The notes: generated by a model not told the origin, from the letters alone. DNA of 43,398 nt from a virus (IMGVR_UViG_3300025128_000093:1-43398); one strand, 5' to 3'. Shown: positions 25,514 through 34,268, numbered from the stretch's first letter. Numbers and translations: made by a program.

Positions 25514-26943
25514 ATCCAAGCTTTTAATTCTTCGCCCATAATTTGACTAGCAATGTTTACTTTTTTCTTAAGAGCTTTTACAATTCTAGCATCAACGGTA
25601 TCTTCACAATAAATATCTATATAAGTCATCGGAAAGTTTTGACCAATACGATCTATTCTAGCTTCTGATTGTTGTCTTTTTTCAAGATCATAGCCATTAG
25701 AATAATATACCATAGTAGATGCAGCAGTTAATGTAATTCCATAACCACCTGTCTGAGTAGTTCCTACAAAAAATCTGACCGGTGAGTTTGGATCTTGAAA
25801 CTTATTGATATTGGTTTGACGCTCACTCATTGGAGTTAATCCATAGTAATCTACAAAACTATTTTCGCCATATTTTTTATGTATCTCCTGGATAATCCTA
25901 TGTACATCACGTTGCCAATGAGCCCATATAACAACTTTACCTTCTACTTCTTCTAATACATTCATAAGCTCTGACAATCTGTTTGAGTCTAGATCTTTTA
26001 TAGTCCCATCATCAGCTGTAAAGTGACCACAAGTTATTTGTTGTAGTCGCATTAATTGCGTCATTACTGTAGAGGTTGTCATCATCTTACCATCCATTTG
26101 AGCAAGTGCTAAATTTTTCATTTGTAGATAAAGTTTCTTTTGATCAGGTGTTAAAGTAACTAAACGTTTTACAAATGTTTTAGCAGGTAAATCTAAACAA
26201 TCTTCTTTCAAGACACGGTATGAAAAAGATTTTAATTTTTCTGATAGTTCTGGTAAATGTTGATAGCCAGTTACAATTTGTACTGACCTACCACCAAAGT
26301 TTGCTGTTTTCATAACAGCATATCTTGTTCTAAATGTATAATAAGAAGAGTGACCTAATAATTCTTTTTTAAGAAACTCACATTGTTTATATAAATCTAA
26401 TGGTGATTTAGTTACAGGAGATCCTGTTAATATTCTTTTATATCCTGCATACTCACCTAGTGTACAAATATGTTTAGTACGTTTTGCGTCTGGGTTTTTA
26501 ATTGTAGTAGACTCATCAATGGCCATCATAGTTCTATGGCATCTTAAAAACTTAGCTGCAAACTCTACACCTTTTTTAGTAGAGAAGGCTTCTACATTCA
26601 TAATTAAAATATGAAGATCTTCTCCAGGTGCAAATAGTTTATCTAATTCTGTCTGTTGTTTTTTATTAATCATAGATTGCCATAATACAGAAGTATGGTC
26701 TATGTGATCAGGTAGGTGGTCAGGTATTTCACCATCATACCAGTTTTTATATACACCTTTTGGTGCCACAATTAGAACACCATTTATTTTTCCAGTGTCA
26801 TACAACATAGCAATGTTATCAATTAACACTTTTGATTTACCGGTACCCATTTCCATAAAATAAGCAAAGTAAGATTTATCCCATGATAACTCTAATGCTT
26901 TTAACTGGTGAGCGTAAGGCTCTGTCTTAAATTTATATCTCAT
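25510..26943 (-). CDS. SNF2-type (SF2) DNA helicase/ATPase
   Basis: A 477-residue SF2 ATPase: motif I 'MGTGKS' (32-37), motif Ia 'LIVAPKGVYKNW', motif II D143-E144-S145-T146 in 'AIDESTTIKN', motif III 'LTGSPV', motif V region 'GYGITLTAAS', and motif VI 'QSEARIDRIGQ'. These motifs are typical of phage SNF2-like helicases that remodel forks or strip proteins from DNA. It is on the opposite strand from the structural and replication genes, and is driven by a divergent promoter shared with the gene at 26998. Confidence 0.85.
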   Translation of the reverse strand: MRYKFKTEPYAHQLKALELSWDKSYFAYFMEMGTGKSKVLIDNIAMLYDTGKINGVLIVAPKGVYKNWYDGEIPDHLPDHIDHTSVLWQSMINKKQQTELDKLFAPGEDLHILIMNVEAFSTKKGVEFAAKFLRCHRTMMAIDESTTIKNPDAKRTKHICTLGEYAGYKRILTGSPVTKSPLDLYKQCEFLKKELLGHSSYYTFRTRYAVMKTANFGGRSVQIVTGYQHLPELSEKLKSFSYRVLKEDCLDLPAKTFVKRLVTLTPDQKKLYLQMKNLALAQMDGKMMTTSTVMTQLMRLQQITCGHFTADDGTIKDLDSNRLSELMNVLEEVEGKVVIWAHWQRDVHRIIQEIHKKYGENSFVDYYGLTPMSERQTNINKFQDPNSPVRFFVGTTQTGGYGITLTAASTMVYYSNGYDLEKRQQSEARIDRIGQNFPMTYIDIYCEDTVDARIVKALKKKVNIASQIMGEELKAWI

Positions 26944-26961
26944 ATTTTTTATTCTTTCTAG

Positions 26962-26989
26962 TTGACATCTATATAGAACATCCTATATT
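26962..26989 (+). promoter_or_regulatory. Sigma70 promoter, replication operon
   Basis: TTGACA (26962-26967), 16-base spacer, TATATT (26984-26989). The expected transcription start falls at about 26996-26998, on or next to the ATG at 26998. It overlaps the minus-strand promoter listed separately. Confidence 0.7.
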
Positions 26990-26998
26990 GTTTGTCAA
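26970..26998 (-). promoter_or_regulatory. Sigma70 promoter, SNF2 helicase gene
   Basis: Read on the minus strand: TTGACA (26998 to 26993), a 17-base spacer, TATATA (26975 to 26970). The expected start is near 26963, about 20 bases before the helicase ATG. It lies on top of the plus-strand promoter so the two cannot be occupied at once. Confidence 0.65.
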
Positions 26999-27360
26999 TG
27001 TTAGAAAGAAGAAAAGTTTACGTAATACAAGAATTGCCTGGAACCAAAGCCGGCACTCCTAAAATAAATATTATGAGTGCAAGAGAGTATGGTGACTTTC
27101 ATTTTTTATTACCAGAATTTTCTCAAATAATATTTTCTCCTGGACCATTAGTTTTTAAATTAAAAAAACTTTTAAAGGACTATACTCCAGAGGACTATTT
27201 ATTATTAACAGGTGATCCTGCTATAATTGGAATTGCATGTTCTATTGTTTCTGATATTACTAACGGCAAATTTAATTTGTTGAAATGGGATAGACAAGAA
27301 AGAGTTTACTACCCTTTAAAAATTAACTTATACGAGAAAGGAGAAATCAATGTCGATTGA
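26998..27360 (+). CDS. Hypothetical protein, 120 aa, first gene of replication operon
   Basis: The ATG at 26998 has no Shine-Dalgarno and sits at the predicted transcription start, suggesting a leaderless mRNA; a TTG two codons upstream (26992) is the alternative. The protein is alpha/beta, basic at the N-terminus (MLERRKVYVIQELPG) with 'YLLLTGDPAIIGIACSIVSD' and 'KLLKWDRQERVYYPLKINL'. Similar small proteins sit at this place in other marine phages (memory only); function unknown. It overlaps the next gene by 11 bases. Confidence 0.65.
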   Translation: MLERRKVYVIQELPGTKAGTPKINIMSAREYGDFHFLLPEFSQIIFSPGPLVFKLKKLLKDYTPEDYLLLTGDPAIIGIACSIVSDITNGKFNLLKWDRQERVYYPLKINLYEKGEINVD

Positions 27361-27901
27361 CTTTGAACAAGAAAAAAGAGAAGAGTTGGATGGTGCTAAT
27401 GATGCCAAAAAACTTTCTCAGCAAGTAGTGAGACTACAAGAACTAGAAGCAGAGCTTTTAGTTAAAGAACAAGAATACAAAGAGATGAAAAGAAAAGTAG
27501 AATTAGTATCATCAGAGGTAATACCTACTATGATGCAAGAAATGAATATCTCTACATTAAAATTATCAGACGGGACTTCAGTAGAAGTTAAACCTGTCTA
27601 CGGTGCTTCTATACCTGCAGATAAAAAGGAAGAAGCATACGAATGGCTTCGTGAGAACGGACTGGGTGACCTTATCAAAAATGAGGTAACCGTTGCTTTT
27701 GGACGTTCCGAAGATAACAAGGCACAGCAATATGCTGTCCTTGCGCAAGGTCAAGGGTATGAACCTATCCAGAAACTAAAGGTTGAACCAATGACACTTA
27801 AAGCACTAGTCAGAGAGCGTGTTGAGGCTGGACTCGATATGCCTTCTGACTTATTTAACCTGTTCACGAGCAACAGAACAAAAATAACAAGGAATAAATA
27901 A
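27350..27901 (+). CDS. Coiled-coil protein, Gp157-like layout, 183 aa
   Basis: GAAAGGAG precedes the ATG. The N-terminal half (about residues 15-60) is a long charged coiled coil. It is followed by a beta hairpin 'ISTLKLSDGTSVEVKP' and a C-terminal helical domain with 'EEAYEWLRENGLGDLIKN'. This coiled coil-hairpin order resembles the Siphovirus Gp157 family, but I cannot assign it firmly. Its place directly before the putative DNA-binding protein suggests a replication or recombination accessory. Bases 27640-27860 are richer in G+C than the surroundings. Confidence 0.55.
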   Translation: MSIDFEQEKREELDGANDAKKLSQQVVRLQELEAELLVKEQEYKEMKRKVELVSSEVIPTMMQEMNISTLKLSDGTSVEVKPVYGASIPADKKEEAYEWLRENGLGDLIKNEVTVAFGRSEDNKAQQYAVLAQGQGYEPIQKLKVEPMTLKALVRERVEAGLDMPSDLFNLFTSNRTKITRNK

Positions 27902-27903
27902 CC

Positions 27904-28665
27904 ATGAATGAAGTAACAGAAAAAAAGTCTGCTCCTCTTCCAGCTAATATGTTTGAAGAAGATGCAGCAAAAGGTTTAGGTTCAATAGGTCAAGATGATC
28001 TTGCCTTACCTTTTCTTAAAATCCTAGGACAGCTTTCACCAGAAGTTAATAAACGTGATGGTAAGTATGTTGAAGGTGCAGAACCCGGAATGATTTTTAA
28101 TTCCGTGACTGGAGAGTTGTATGATGGAGTGAAAGGCTTAGATGTCATTCCTGCATTTTATAAACTCGAGTACATCGAATGGAAAGATAGAGGAGACGGA
28201 CCAGGTGCACCAGTTGCAATCTATGATTCATCTTCTGATATCATGTCCAAAACAAAAGCAGATGCAAACTATAAAGATAGGTTACCAAACGGTAACTATA
28301 TCGAAAAGACTGCATCGCATTTTGTGATTATAAATGGAGACAGTCCATCGACTGCGTTGATCTCTATGAAATCTACTCAATTAAAAATTAGTAGAAAATG
28401 GAATTCAATGATGTCGGGCATAAAACTAAAAGGTAAAAACGGTTTATATACACCGGCATCTTTTAGCCACATTTACAAACTAAAGACTACCCAAATGTCA
28501 AACGACAAAGGCACTTGGTTTGGTTGGGAAGTAAGTAAAGTTGGTCCTATTACTGACGCAAGTCTTTATCAACAAGCTAAATCGTTTTCTGAAAACATCT
28601 CTAAAGGTGCAGTGAAAGCGAAGCATGGTGAAGAAAAACCAGCGGAAAGTAAAAGCATTATATAA
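27904..28665 (+). CDS. Putative ssDNA-binding or replication accessory protein, 253 aa
   Basis: The protein has 'DDLALPFLKILGQLSPEVNK' near residue 30, a beta-rich middle ('VIPAFYKLEYIEWKDRG', 'HFVIING'), and a disordered charged tail (KAKHGEEKPAESKSII). The pattern recalls phage proteins annotated as single-strand binding or as recombination partners, placed just upstream of the primase. The assignment is inference from context; no OB-fold signature can be confirmed by eye. Confidence 0.45.
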   Translation: MNEVTEKKSAPLPANMFEEDAAKGLGSIGQDDLALPFLKILGQLSPEVNKRDGKYVEGAEPGMIFNSVTGELYDGVKGLDVIPAFYKLEYIEWKDRGDGPGAPVAIYDSSSDIMSKTKADANYKDRLPNGNYIEKTASHFVIINGDSPSTALISMKSTQLKISRKWNSMMSGIKLKGKNGLYTPASFSHIYKLKTTQMSNDKGTWFGWEVSKVGPITDASLYQQAKSFSENISKGAVKAKHGEEKPAESKSII

Positions 28666-28689
28666 TTCTCTAAGAGAATAAGTGCACAG

Positions 28690-28721
28690 CATGGGCCAAT
28701 TGGGAGACTGAGTGGCCCATG
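28690..28721 (+). promoter_or_regulatory. Hairpin in primase leader
   Basis: CATGGGCCA pairs with TGGCCCATG (9 bp, 14-base loop) and ends 14 bases before the primase ATG, right next to its AGGA. No T-run follows. It may pause transcription or limit translation of the primase. Confidence 0.5.
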
Positions 28722-28735
28722 TAGACAGGATAATT

Positions 28736-30361
28736 ATGCAAGAATATATAAAGATATTTAATGGCTATAGACATGCGTATGGTATCGCAGATTGGACTAA
28801 CGCCATTATTGATCCAGAAAGTGGTAAGAAGAAACCTGTATACAGATGGAACTATGAAGAATTTACTGACGCAATTTATCAAGAACATTTAAACGGAAAC
28901 ATATCTGTTGGCATACAGCCTACCAATGAAAAAGGGACTGCTGTATTTGGAGTCATAGATGTAGATCCTAAACAATATGAAGACTTTGACAAAAAATTTT
29001 ATTTAGAAACTATTCAAGAATATAAACTACCATTGGTGCCGGTTGAGTCTAAGAGCGGTGGACTACATTTATATTTGTTTATGAATGAATTTGTACAATC
29101 AACAGTTATTGTATCATTCTTAAGTAACCTACTACCTATATTTAATCTTAAACCAGACTGTGAAATATTTCCTAAACAAACACAACTAACAAAGGATCCG
29201 GAAACAGGGGTTTTAAAACCAGGACAATTTATAAATCTACCATACTATGGCGGAGAAAGACGTGCTGTTAATATTGATGGTACATTTTTTACATTAGAAC
29301 AATTTATAAAAGTTGTAGATGCAAATACAACCAGTGCAGATGAATTAAAAACTATTACAGAAGATATGGAAAAACAATCTATGGAAGGTGTAGATGAAGA
29401 TTTTGTTGAAGGACCTCCTTGTCTTGGATTGATATCTAAAATATCTAATCAATCTAATTTTGATGGTAAGGACAGATTTATGTATAACTACCATGTGTTT
29501 GTTAAAATGAAATACCCAGACAATTGGGAACAGAAAGTAAAAAATGCACCAGTAAAATACTTTGCAAGAGAACACGCTAACGCATGGGATGATAATAAAT
29601 TAAAACAAAAAACAAGATCGTGGAACAGATCAGAAAAAGGTTACACCTGTAATCAAAGTCCTATTAGTGATTTTTGTAAAAAGGGTATCTGTGTTAAAAA
29701 GAAATTTGGTATACTGGCAGGATCAAAAGGACAGTATCCTGTATTAACAAACTTAAGAAAGATAGATATAGAACCAGATCCAGAATATGAATTTGATGTT
29801 ACTAAACCAGATGGTATTGGTAAGGCAACAGTGCATTGTAAAACAATTGAACATGTAACAGACCAACGTAAACGTAGAAACTCAATAGCAAAAGCTGCAG
29901 GGTTTCCACCACCAATTATAAAAGCACCAGAAGATCAAACAGTTTTAGAAGCTTTGTTTCAAACACAAAAAATAATTAATCCACCAGTAGGTACATCACC
30001 GAGAGAAAAATTACATGATGTATTGCATGCAAAAATAAATGGACCTAAAGCTATGAACGATGCATCATTTAAATCTGGCACAGTATTAGTAGAAGATGGT
30101 TACGCATACTTTAAGTTTGATAAATTTTATGACAAACTAAAATCTAAGAACTGGAAACATGGTGAAGACAAAACAGGTGTTATGATGAAAACTAATTACA
30201 AACATTGTGACATACAATTTTTAGAACAAAAAAGATATCCAAGCACAGTAAAAAATAAATACAATACCCCTACGAAGAACATAGTTTGCATAAGTATAGA
30301 ACAATTCAAAGATATAAAAATTAATCACACAAAAATAAAACACAACACGGAGATAATGTAG
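28736..30361 (+). CDS. Archaeo-eukaryotic-type DNA primase (TOTE/AEP-like)
   Basis: A 541-residue protein with the AEP catalytic pattern: D75-V-D77 in 'FGVIDVDPKQ', 'SKSGGLHLYLF' with H111, and 'DCEIFPKQ' (141-148), then 'FINLPYYGGERRAVN'. These are the residues by which TOTE-type AEP primases coordinate metal and nucleotide. A three-Cys segment ('YTCNQSPISDFCKKGICVKK') near residue 302 could bind zinc. It would make primers for the family A polymerase encoded downstream. The ATG at 28736 with AGGA is preferred over an in-frame GTG at 28712 that lies in the leader hairpin. Confidence 0.7.
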   Translation: MQEYIKIFNGYRHAYGIADWTNAIIDPESGKKKPVYRWNYEEFTDAIYQEHLNGNISVGIQPTNEKGTAVFGVIDVDPKQYEDFDKKFYLETIQEYKLPLVPVESKSGGLHLYLFMNEFVQSTVIVSFLSNLLPIFNLKPDCEIFPKQTQLTKDPETGVLKPGQFINLPYYGGERRAVNIDGTFFTLEQFIKVVDANTTSADELKTITEDMEKQSMEGVDEDFVEGPPCLGLISKISNQSNFDGKDRFMYNYHVFVKMKYPDNWEQKVKNAPVKYFAREHANAWDDNKLKQKTRSWNRSEKGYTCNQSPISDFCKKGICVKKKFGILAGSKGQYPVLTNLRKIDIEPDPEYEFDVTKPDGIGKATVHCKTIEHVTDQRKRRNSIAKAAGFPPPIIKAPEDQTVLEALFQTQKIINPPVGTSPREKLHDVLHAKINGPKAMNDASFKSGTVLVEDGYAYFKFDKFYDKLKSKNWKHGEDKTGVMMKTNYKHCDIQFLEQKRYPSTVKNKYNTPTKNIVCISIEQFKDIKINHTKIKHNTEIM

Positions 30362-30474
30362 TGGCGAAGTATTTAATAATTTTAACACTCCTAACAGGTT
30401 GTTCATACATTGATGATAAATTTAATCCTACAACTACTTTAATAAAACATATAATAAAAGGACAAAAGAAATGA
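30361..30474 (+). CDS. Tiny putative lipoprotein, 37 aa
   Basis: GTG start overlapping the primase stop, GGAG upstream, and stop overlapping the helicase ATG (ATGA). The product has Met-Ala-Lys, a hydrophobic core 'YLIILTLLTGC' and a lipobox (L-T-G-C14), so the mature peptide is about 24 residues (SYIDDKFNPT...). Phage lipoproteins of this size include outer spanins (Rz1-like), but no inner spanin is adjacent and the tail is not Pro-rich. A superinfection or envelope role is possible. Confidence 0.55.
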   Translation: MAKYLIILTLLTGCSYIDDKFNPTTTLIKHIIKGQKK

Positions 30475-31970
30475 AAGCTGTTAGAAAAATCTTAGGTCCA
30501 CCAGGTACAGGTAAGACAACTAAACTTATTAAGTATGTAAAAACATTTGTTAAATTAGGTACACCTATTGATAAGATAGGATATTTTGCATTCACAACTA
30601 AAGCAGCAAACGAAGCTATTGATAGAATGTTAGACTACCACACAGCTTTTAGTAGAAAAGATTTAAAATATTTTAGAACCCTACACTCACTGGCCTTTAC
30701 ACAACTAGGTATGAAGAAAAGTAATGTAATGCAAGACGAGCACTACCAGGACATAGGCCGTAAATTAGGAATAGAAGTTACTGTTTATTCTAACGGTGAA
30801 GAGAAGACAGGTTTTGTAGATTCCGATAGTGAATACTTTAATATAATTAATGCAGCAAGAATAAAGAATGTAACTGTAGAAGAAGAATACAACACCGACA
30901 TGTATTCAGAAGACATAGACAAACATCTATTACAAATTTTAAAAGAAGAAGTAGAAAATTATAAACAAGCTTATGGTCTAGTAGACTTTACCGACATGAT
31001 CGAAAAATTTAATGTGGCCGAATTGTGTCCGAAATATGATGTAATATTTATAGATGAAGCGCAAGATTTATCGCCAATACAGTGGAAAATGTACGATATA
31101 CTTAAGAAAAACTCTAAACATGTTATACTAGCCGGTGATGATGATCAAGCCATTTATGGTTGGGCAGGTGCAGATGTACAACGATTTCAAGATGAGCCTG
31201 CAAAAAACATAGTTTTGCCACAATCTTACAGGGTGCCACAACAAGTGCAATTTGTTGCCGATCAAATACTAAGTCGCATACCAGATGATAGGCGTATTAA
31301 AAAAACATGGGCACCGCGTCCGGAATCAGGGACCGTGGAACATATAACGGCAATAGAAGATGCACCTTTGTATGAAGGTGATTGGTTAATTTTATCTAGA
31401 ACTAATGACAAATTAAATAAATTAAAATCTGTTTTAAAAGATATGGCTATTTACTTTGAATTAAAAGGTAGAAAGAGTTATAAGACAAGATTGTATACAG
31501 CAGTAAAACATTACACAAGATGGCAACAAGGAGATTTATTATCTCTATCTGAAGTAAAAGATGTTTTAGAACAGACAGGACAAAGTCCAGATCCTTTTCC
31601 TACAGAAGAAAGAATGTATGATCTATCAGAGTTTGATCATTTAAAATCACATGATTGGTATGAAGTGTTTACACAAGACTACGAAGAATGTTTGTACATT
31701 AGAGAAATGCTACGTGGTGAAGAACAACTATCTAAACCTGCAAGAGTAAAGCTGTCTACAATACATGCAGCAAAAGGTGGGGAAGCAACAAATGTTTTAA
31801 TTATTTTAGATAACACAAAAAAAATAAGAGAAGCAGTGGACAAGAGCGAAGACAAACACGATGAAGAGCACAGAGTTTGGTACGTTGGAGTTACACGTAC
31901 AAAACAAAATTTATATATAATGACAGCTAAACAGGAGGACAAAGGTTATGACATCGAAAGCATTACATAA
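30471..31970 (+). CDS. UvrD/PcrA-like SF1 DNA helicase
   Basis: A 499-residue SF1A helicase: Walker A 'GPPGTGKTTK' (9-18), motif II D195-E-A-Q-D199, motif III 'AGDDDQAIYGWAGAD', motif IV 'LPQSYRVPQQ', motif V 'STIHAAKGGEA', motif VI 'VWYVGVTRTKQNLYI'. It is shorter than cellular UvrD (about 720) because the 1B/2B accessory domains are reduced. Probable role in fork unwinding or recombination with the phage polymerase. Co-translated with the upstream lipoprotein gene and overlapping the DUF3310 gene by 23 bases. Confidence 0.9.
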   Translation: MKAVRKILGPPGTGKTTKLIKYVKTFVKLGTPIDKIGYFAFTTKAANEAIDRMLDYHTAFSRKDLKYFRTLHSLAFTQLGMKKSNVMQDEHYQDIGRKLGIEVTVYSNGEEKTGFVDSDSEYFNIINAARIKNVTVEEEYNTDMYSEDIDKHLLQILKEEVENYKQAYGLVDFTDMIEKFNVAELCPKYDVIFIDEAQDLSPIQWKMYDILKKNSKHVILAGDDDQAIYGWAGADVQRFQDEPAKNIVLPQSYRVPQQVQFVADQILSRIPDDRRIKKTWAPRPESGTVEHITAIEDAPLYEGDWLILSRTNDKLNKLKSVLKDMAIYFELKGRKSYKTRLYTAVKHYTRWQQGDLLSLSEVKDVLEQTGQSPDPFPTEERMYDLSEFDHLKSHDWYEVFTQDYEECLYIREMLRGEEQLSKPARVKLSTIHAAKGGEATNVLIILDNTKKIREAVDKSEDKHDEEHRVWYVGVTRTKQNLYIMTAKQEDKGYDIESIT

Positions 31971-32166
31971 ACAAGTTTCGGGAACTCATTACATGTATAT
32001 GGAAATACAGCCGGCAGAGTTTATAAACAAGAACAAATTGCTTTTTGCAGAAGGGAATGCTATAAAATACATATGCAGACATTCTCGCAAAGGGGGAATA
32101 GAAGATATAGATAAAGCAATACATTATTTAGAAATGATAAAAGAAAGGGACTATGGAACCAAATAA
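31948..32166 (+). CDS. DUF3310 family protein, 72 aa
   Basis: Motifs typical of DUF3310: 'KQVSGTHYMYMEIQPAEFI', then 'EGNAIKYICRHSRKGGIEDIDKAIHYLE'. These small helical proteins are widespread in phages, often called nucleotide kinase-like or MazG-like by position, with no proven activity. AGGAGG lies upstream inside the helicase gene. It overlaps the next small gene by 14 bases. Confidence 0.85.
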   Translation: MTSKALHKQVSGTHYMYMEIQPAEFINKNKLLFAEGNAIKYICRHSRKGGIEDIDKAIHYLEMIKERDYGTK

Positions 32167-32227
32167 CCACATACCACATTACATGGGTTTGTTTACGTGT
32201 CTATTAGTTTTGTGTTACTTGATATGA
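32153..32227 (+). CDS. Micro membrane peptide, 24 aa
   Basis: AAGGG precedes the ATG at a suitable distance. The product is a polar N-terminus (MEPNNHIPHY) followed by one hydrophobic helix (MGLFTCLLVLCYLI), and its stop overlaps the next ATG (ATGA). Coupling on both sides supports translation. Could insert in the host membrane; function unknown. Confidence 0.45.
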   Translation: MEPNNHIPHYMGLFTCLLVLCYLI

Positions 32228-32415
32228 AAAGAAGTGTAATTAGAAAAACTATTAAAATAGATAAACATAAATTTAATTTAGAAATATATCCACGACTAGT
32301 TGACTGGGAAATATTTCCACACAACTACAACGCTGCTTTGTATGCATTTAGCAACAAAGATAAACTAACAAAACAAATACAAATTAACCACGTATATCAA
32401 AAGGAAACAAAATGA
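32224..32415 (+). CDS. Hypothetical protein, 63 aa
   Basis: ATG at 32224 is inside the micro-peptide stop (ATGA) and chosen over an upstream in-frame start at 32197. The protein is basic and beta-rich: MKRSVIRKTIKIDKHKFNL, then 'RLVDWEIFPHNYNAALYAF'. It ends with an ATGA overlap into the DNA polymerase gene. No family recognised. Confidence 0.55.
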   Translation: MKRSVIRKTIKIDKHKFNLEIYPRLVDWEIFPHNYNAALYAFSNKDKLTKQIQINHVYQKETK

Positions 32416-34268
32416 AGATACCTACCTTTAGCGCACAAACAGAATGGGTTATACCTAAAGAATTTCCTGACCTAAGACAGGTTGACGAAATTGCAATTGA
32501 CTTAGAGACAAAAGACCCAGACTTAATTAAAAAGGGATCTGGATCTATAATAGGTAATGGAGAAGTTATAGGAATAGCTGTAGCAACTGCACATTACAAA
32601 GGATACTTTCCTATTGCACATGAAGGTGGTGGTAACATGGATCGTAATAAAGTTTTAGAATGGTTTCAAGATATTCTTAAAACAGATTCTACAAAAATAT
32701 TTCACAATGCAATGTATGATGTGTGTTGGATAAGAGCTATGGGTCTAACAATTAATGGTATGATTGTTGACACAATGATAGCGGCAGCTGTGACTGATGA
32801 AAATAGATTTAGATATGATCTCAATAGTTTGTCATGGAAGTATTTAGGTTTTGGTAAAAACGAAGCAGCACTTGCGGAGGCAGCAGCTGAGTGGGGTATA
32901 GATCCAAAATCTGAAATGTATAAACTGCCATCACTAAATGTTGGTAGCTATGCTGAAAGAGATGCAGAAGCAACGTATGGTTTGTGGCAAGAGATGAAAA
33001 AAGAAATTATAGCACAAGACCTACAATCTATTATGGAGTTAGAAACAGATTTATTTCCATGTCTGGTTGACATGAGATTCAAAGGTGTACGTGTAGATGT
33101 AGAGAGAGCACACTCACTAAAAAAAGAATTAATCAATGAAGAGAATGGTTTATTAAATGCAATTGAAAAAGAAACTAATGTACGTCCACAGATATGGGCG
33201 GCAAGTAGTATAGCAGATGTATTTGAAAATTTAAAAATACCATTTGAAAGAACAGAAAAAACACAAGCACCATCATTTACAAAAAACTTTTTACAAGAAC
33301 ACAAGCACCCTGTTGTAAATATGATTGCAAAGGCAAGAGAAGTAAACAAAGCGCATACAACTTTTATAGATTCTATTCTTAGATACGAACACAAAGGTAG
33401 AATTCACGCAGAGATAAATCAATTAAGAAACGCTGGGGGTGGCACGGTTACTGGTAGGTTCTCCTACCAGAATCCAAATCTACAACAGATACCTGCACGT
33501 AACAAAGACTTAGGTCCTAAAATAAGATCTTTATTTATACCAGAAGAAGGTTGTAAGTGGGGAGTCTTTGACTATTCACAACAAGAGCCTCGTCTTGTTG
33601 TACACTACGCAGCATTATATAAACTACCATCAGTGTATGATGTAGTTGATTCTTATGAATCAGATCCTAACGCAGACTTTCACCAAACTGTAGCAGACAT
33701 GGCAGAGATACCAAGAACACAAGCTAAAACAATTAACCTAGGATTATTTTATGGTATGGGTAAAGCTAAACTACAAGCAGAGTTAGGTGTTAGTAAAGAC
33801 AAAGCTGCAGATTTATTTAATACGTATCACGCAAAAGTACCGTTTGTAAAACAACTAATGGACAAAGCATCTAACAGAGCGCAAGACAGAGGCCAGATAA
33901 GAACTTTACTTGGCAGACTATGTAGGTTTCACTTGTGGGAACCAAACAGTTTCGGTATGCATAAAGCTATGACACATGAAGATGCGTTGGCGGAACACGG
34001 ACCAGGGATAAAAAGAGCATATACTTATAAAGCATTGAACAAATTAATTCAAGGTAGTGCAGCAGACATGACAAAAAAATCTATGTTAGAATTATATAAA
34101 GAAGGAATTATACCGCATATTCAAATACACGATGAATTAGATCTATCAATAGAGAATGACGCACAGGCAAAAAAGATAATTGAAATTATGGAACATGCTG
34201 TTAGTCTGGAAGTACCAAACAAAGTTGATTATGAATGGGGAGAAAATTGGGGGGAAATAAATAGTTAA
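32412..34268 (+). CDS. DNA polymerase I family A with 3'-5' exonuclease
   Basis: A 618-residue replicative polymerase. The exonuclease domain keeps D30-x-E32 ('IAIDLET'), D103 ('FHNAMYDVCW') and Y180/D184 ('SYAERDAEATYGL'), so proofreading should be active. Polymerase motif A 'FDYSQQEPRLVVH' (D387), motif B 'RTQAKTINLGLFYGMG', motif C 'IHDELDLS' (H573-D574-E575). The residue equivalent to E. coli Phe762 is Leu443. No 5'-3' exonuclease domain. ATGA overlap upstream, TAATG overlap downstream. Confidence 0.95.
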   Translation: MKIPTFSAQTEWVIPKEFPDLRQVDEIAIDLETKDPDLIKKGSGSIIGNGEVIGIAVATAHYKGYFPIAHEGGGNMDRNKVLEWFQDILKTDSTKIFHNAMYDVCWIRAMGLTINGMIVDTMIAAAVTDENRFRYDLNSLSWKYLGFGKNEAALAEAAAEWGIDPKSEMYKLPSLNVGSYAERDAEATYGLWQEMKKEIIAQDLQSIMELETDLFPCLVDMRFKGVRVDVERAHSLKKELINEENGLLNAIEKETNVRPQIWAASSIADVFENLKIPFERTEKTQAPSFTKNFLQEHKHPVVNMIAKAREVNKAHTTFIDSILRYEHKGRIHAEINQLRNAGGGTVTGRFSYQNPNLQQIPARNKDLGPKIRSLFIPEEGCKWGVFDYSQQEPRLVVHYAALYKLPSVYDVVDSYESDPNADFHQTVADMAEIPRTQAKTINLGLFYGMGKAKLQAELGVSKDKAADLFNTYHAKVPFVKQLMDKASNRAQDRGQIRTLLGRLCRFHLWEPNSFGMHKAMTHEDALAEHGPGIKRAYTYKALNKLIQGSAADMTKKSMLELYKEGIIPHIQIHDELDLSIENDAQAKKIIEIMEHAVSLEVPNKVDYEWGENWGEINS

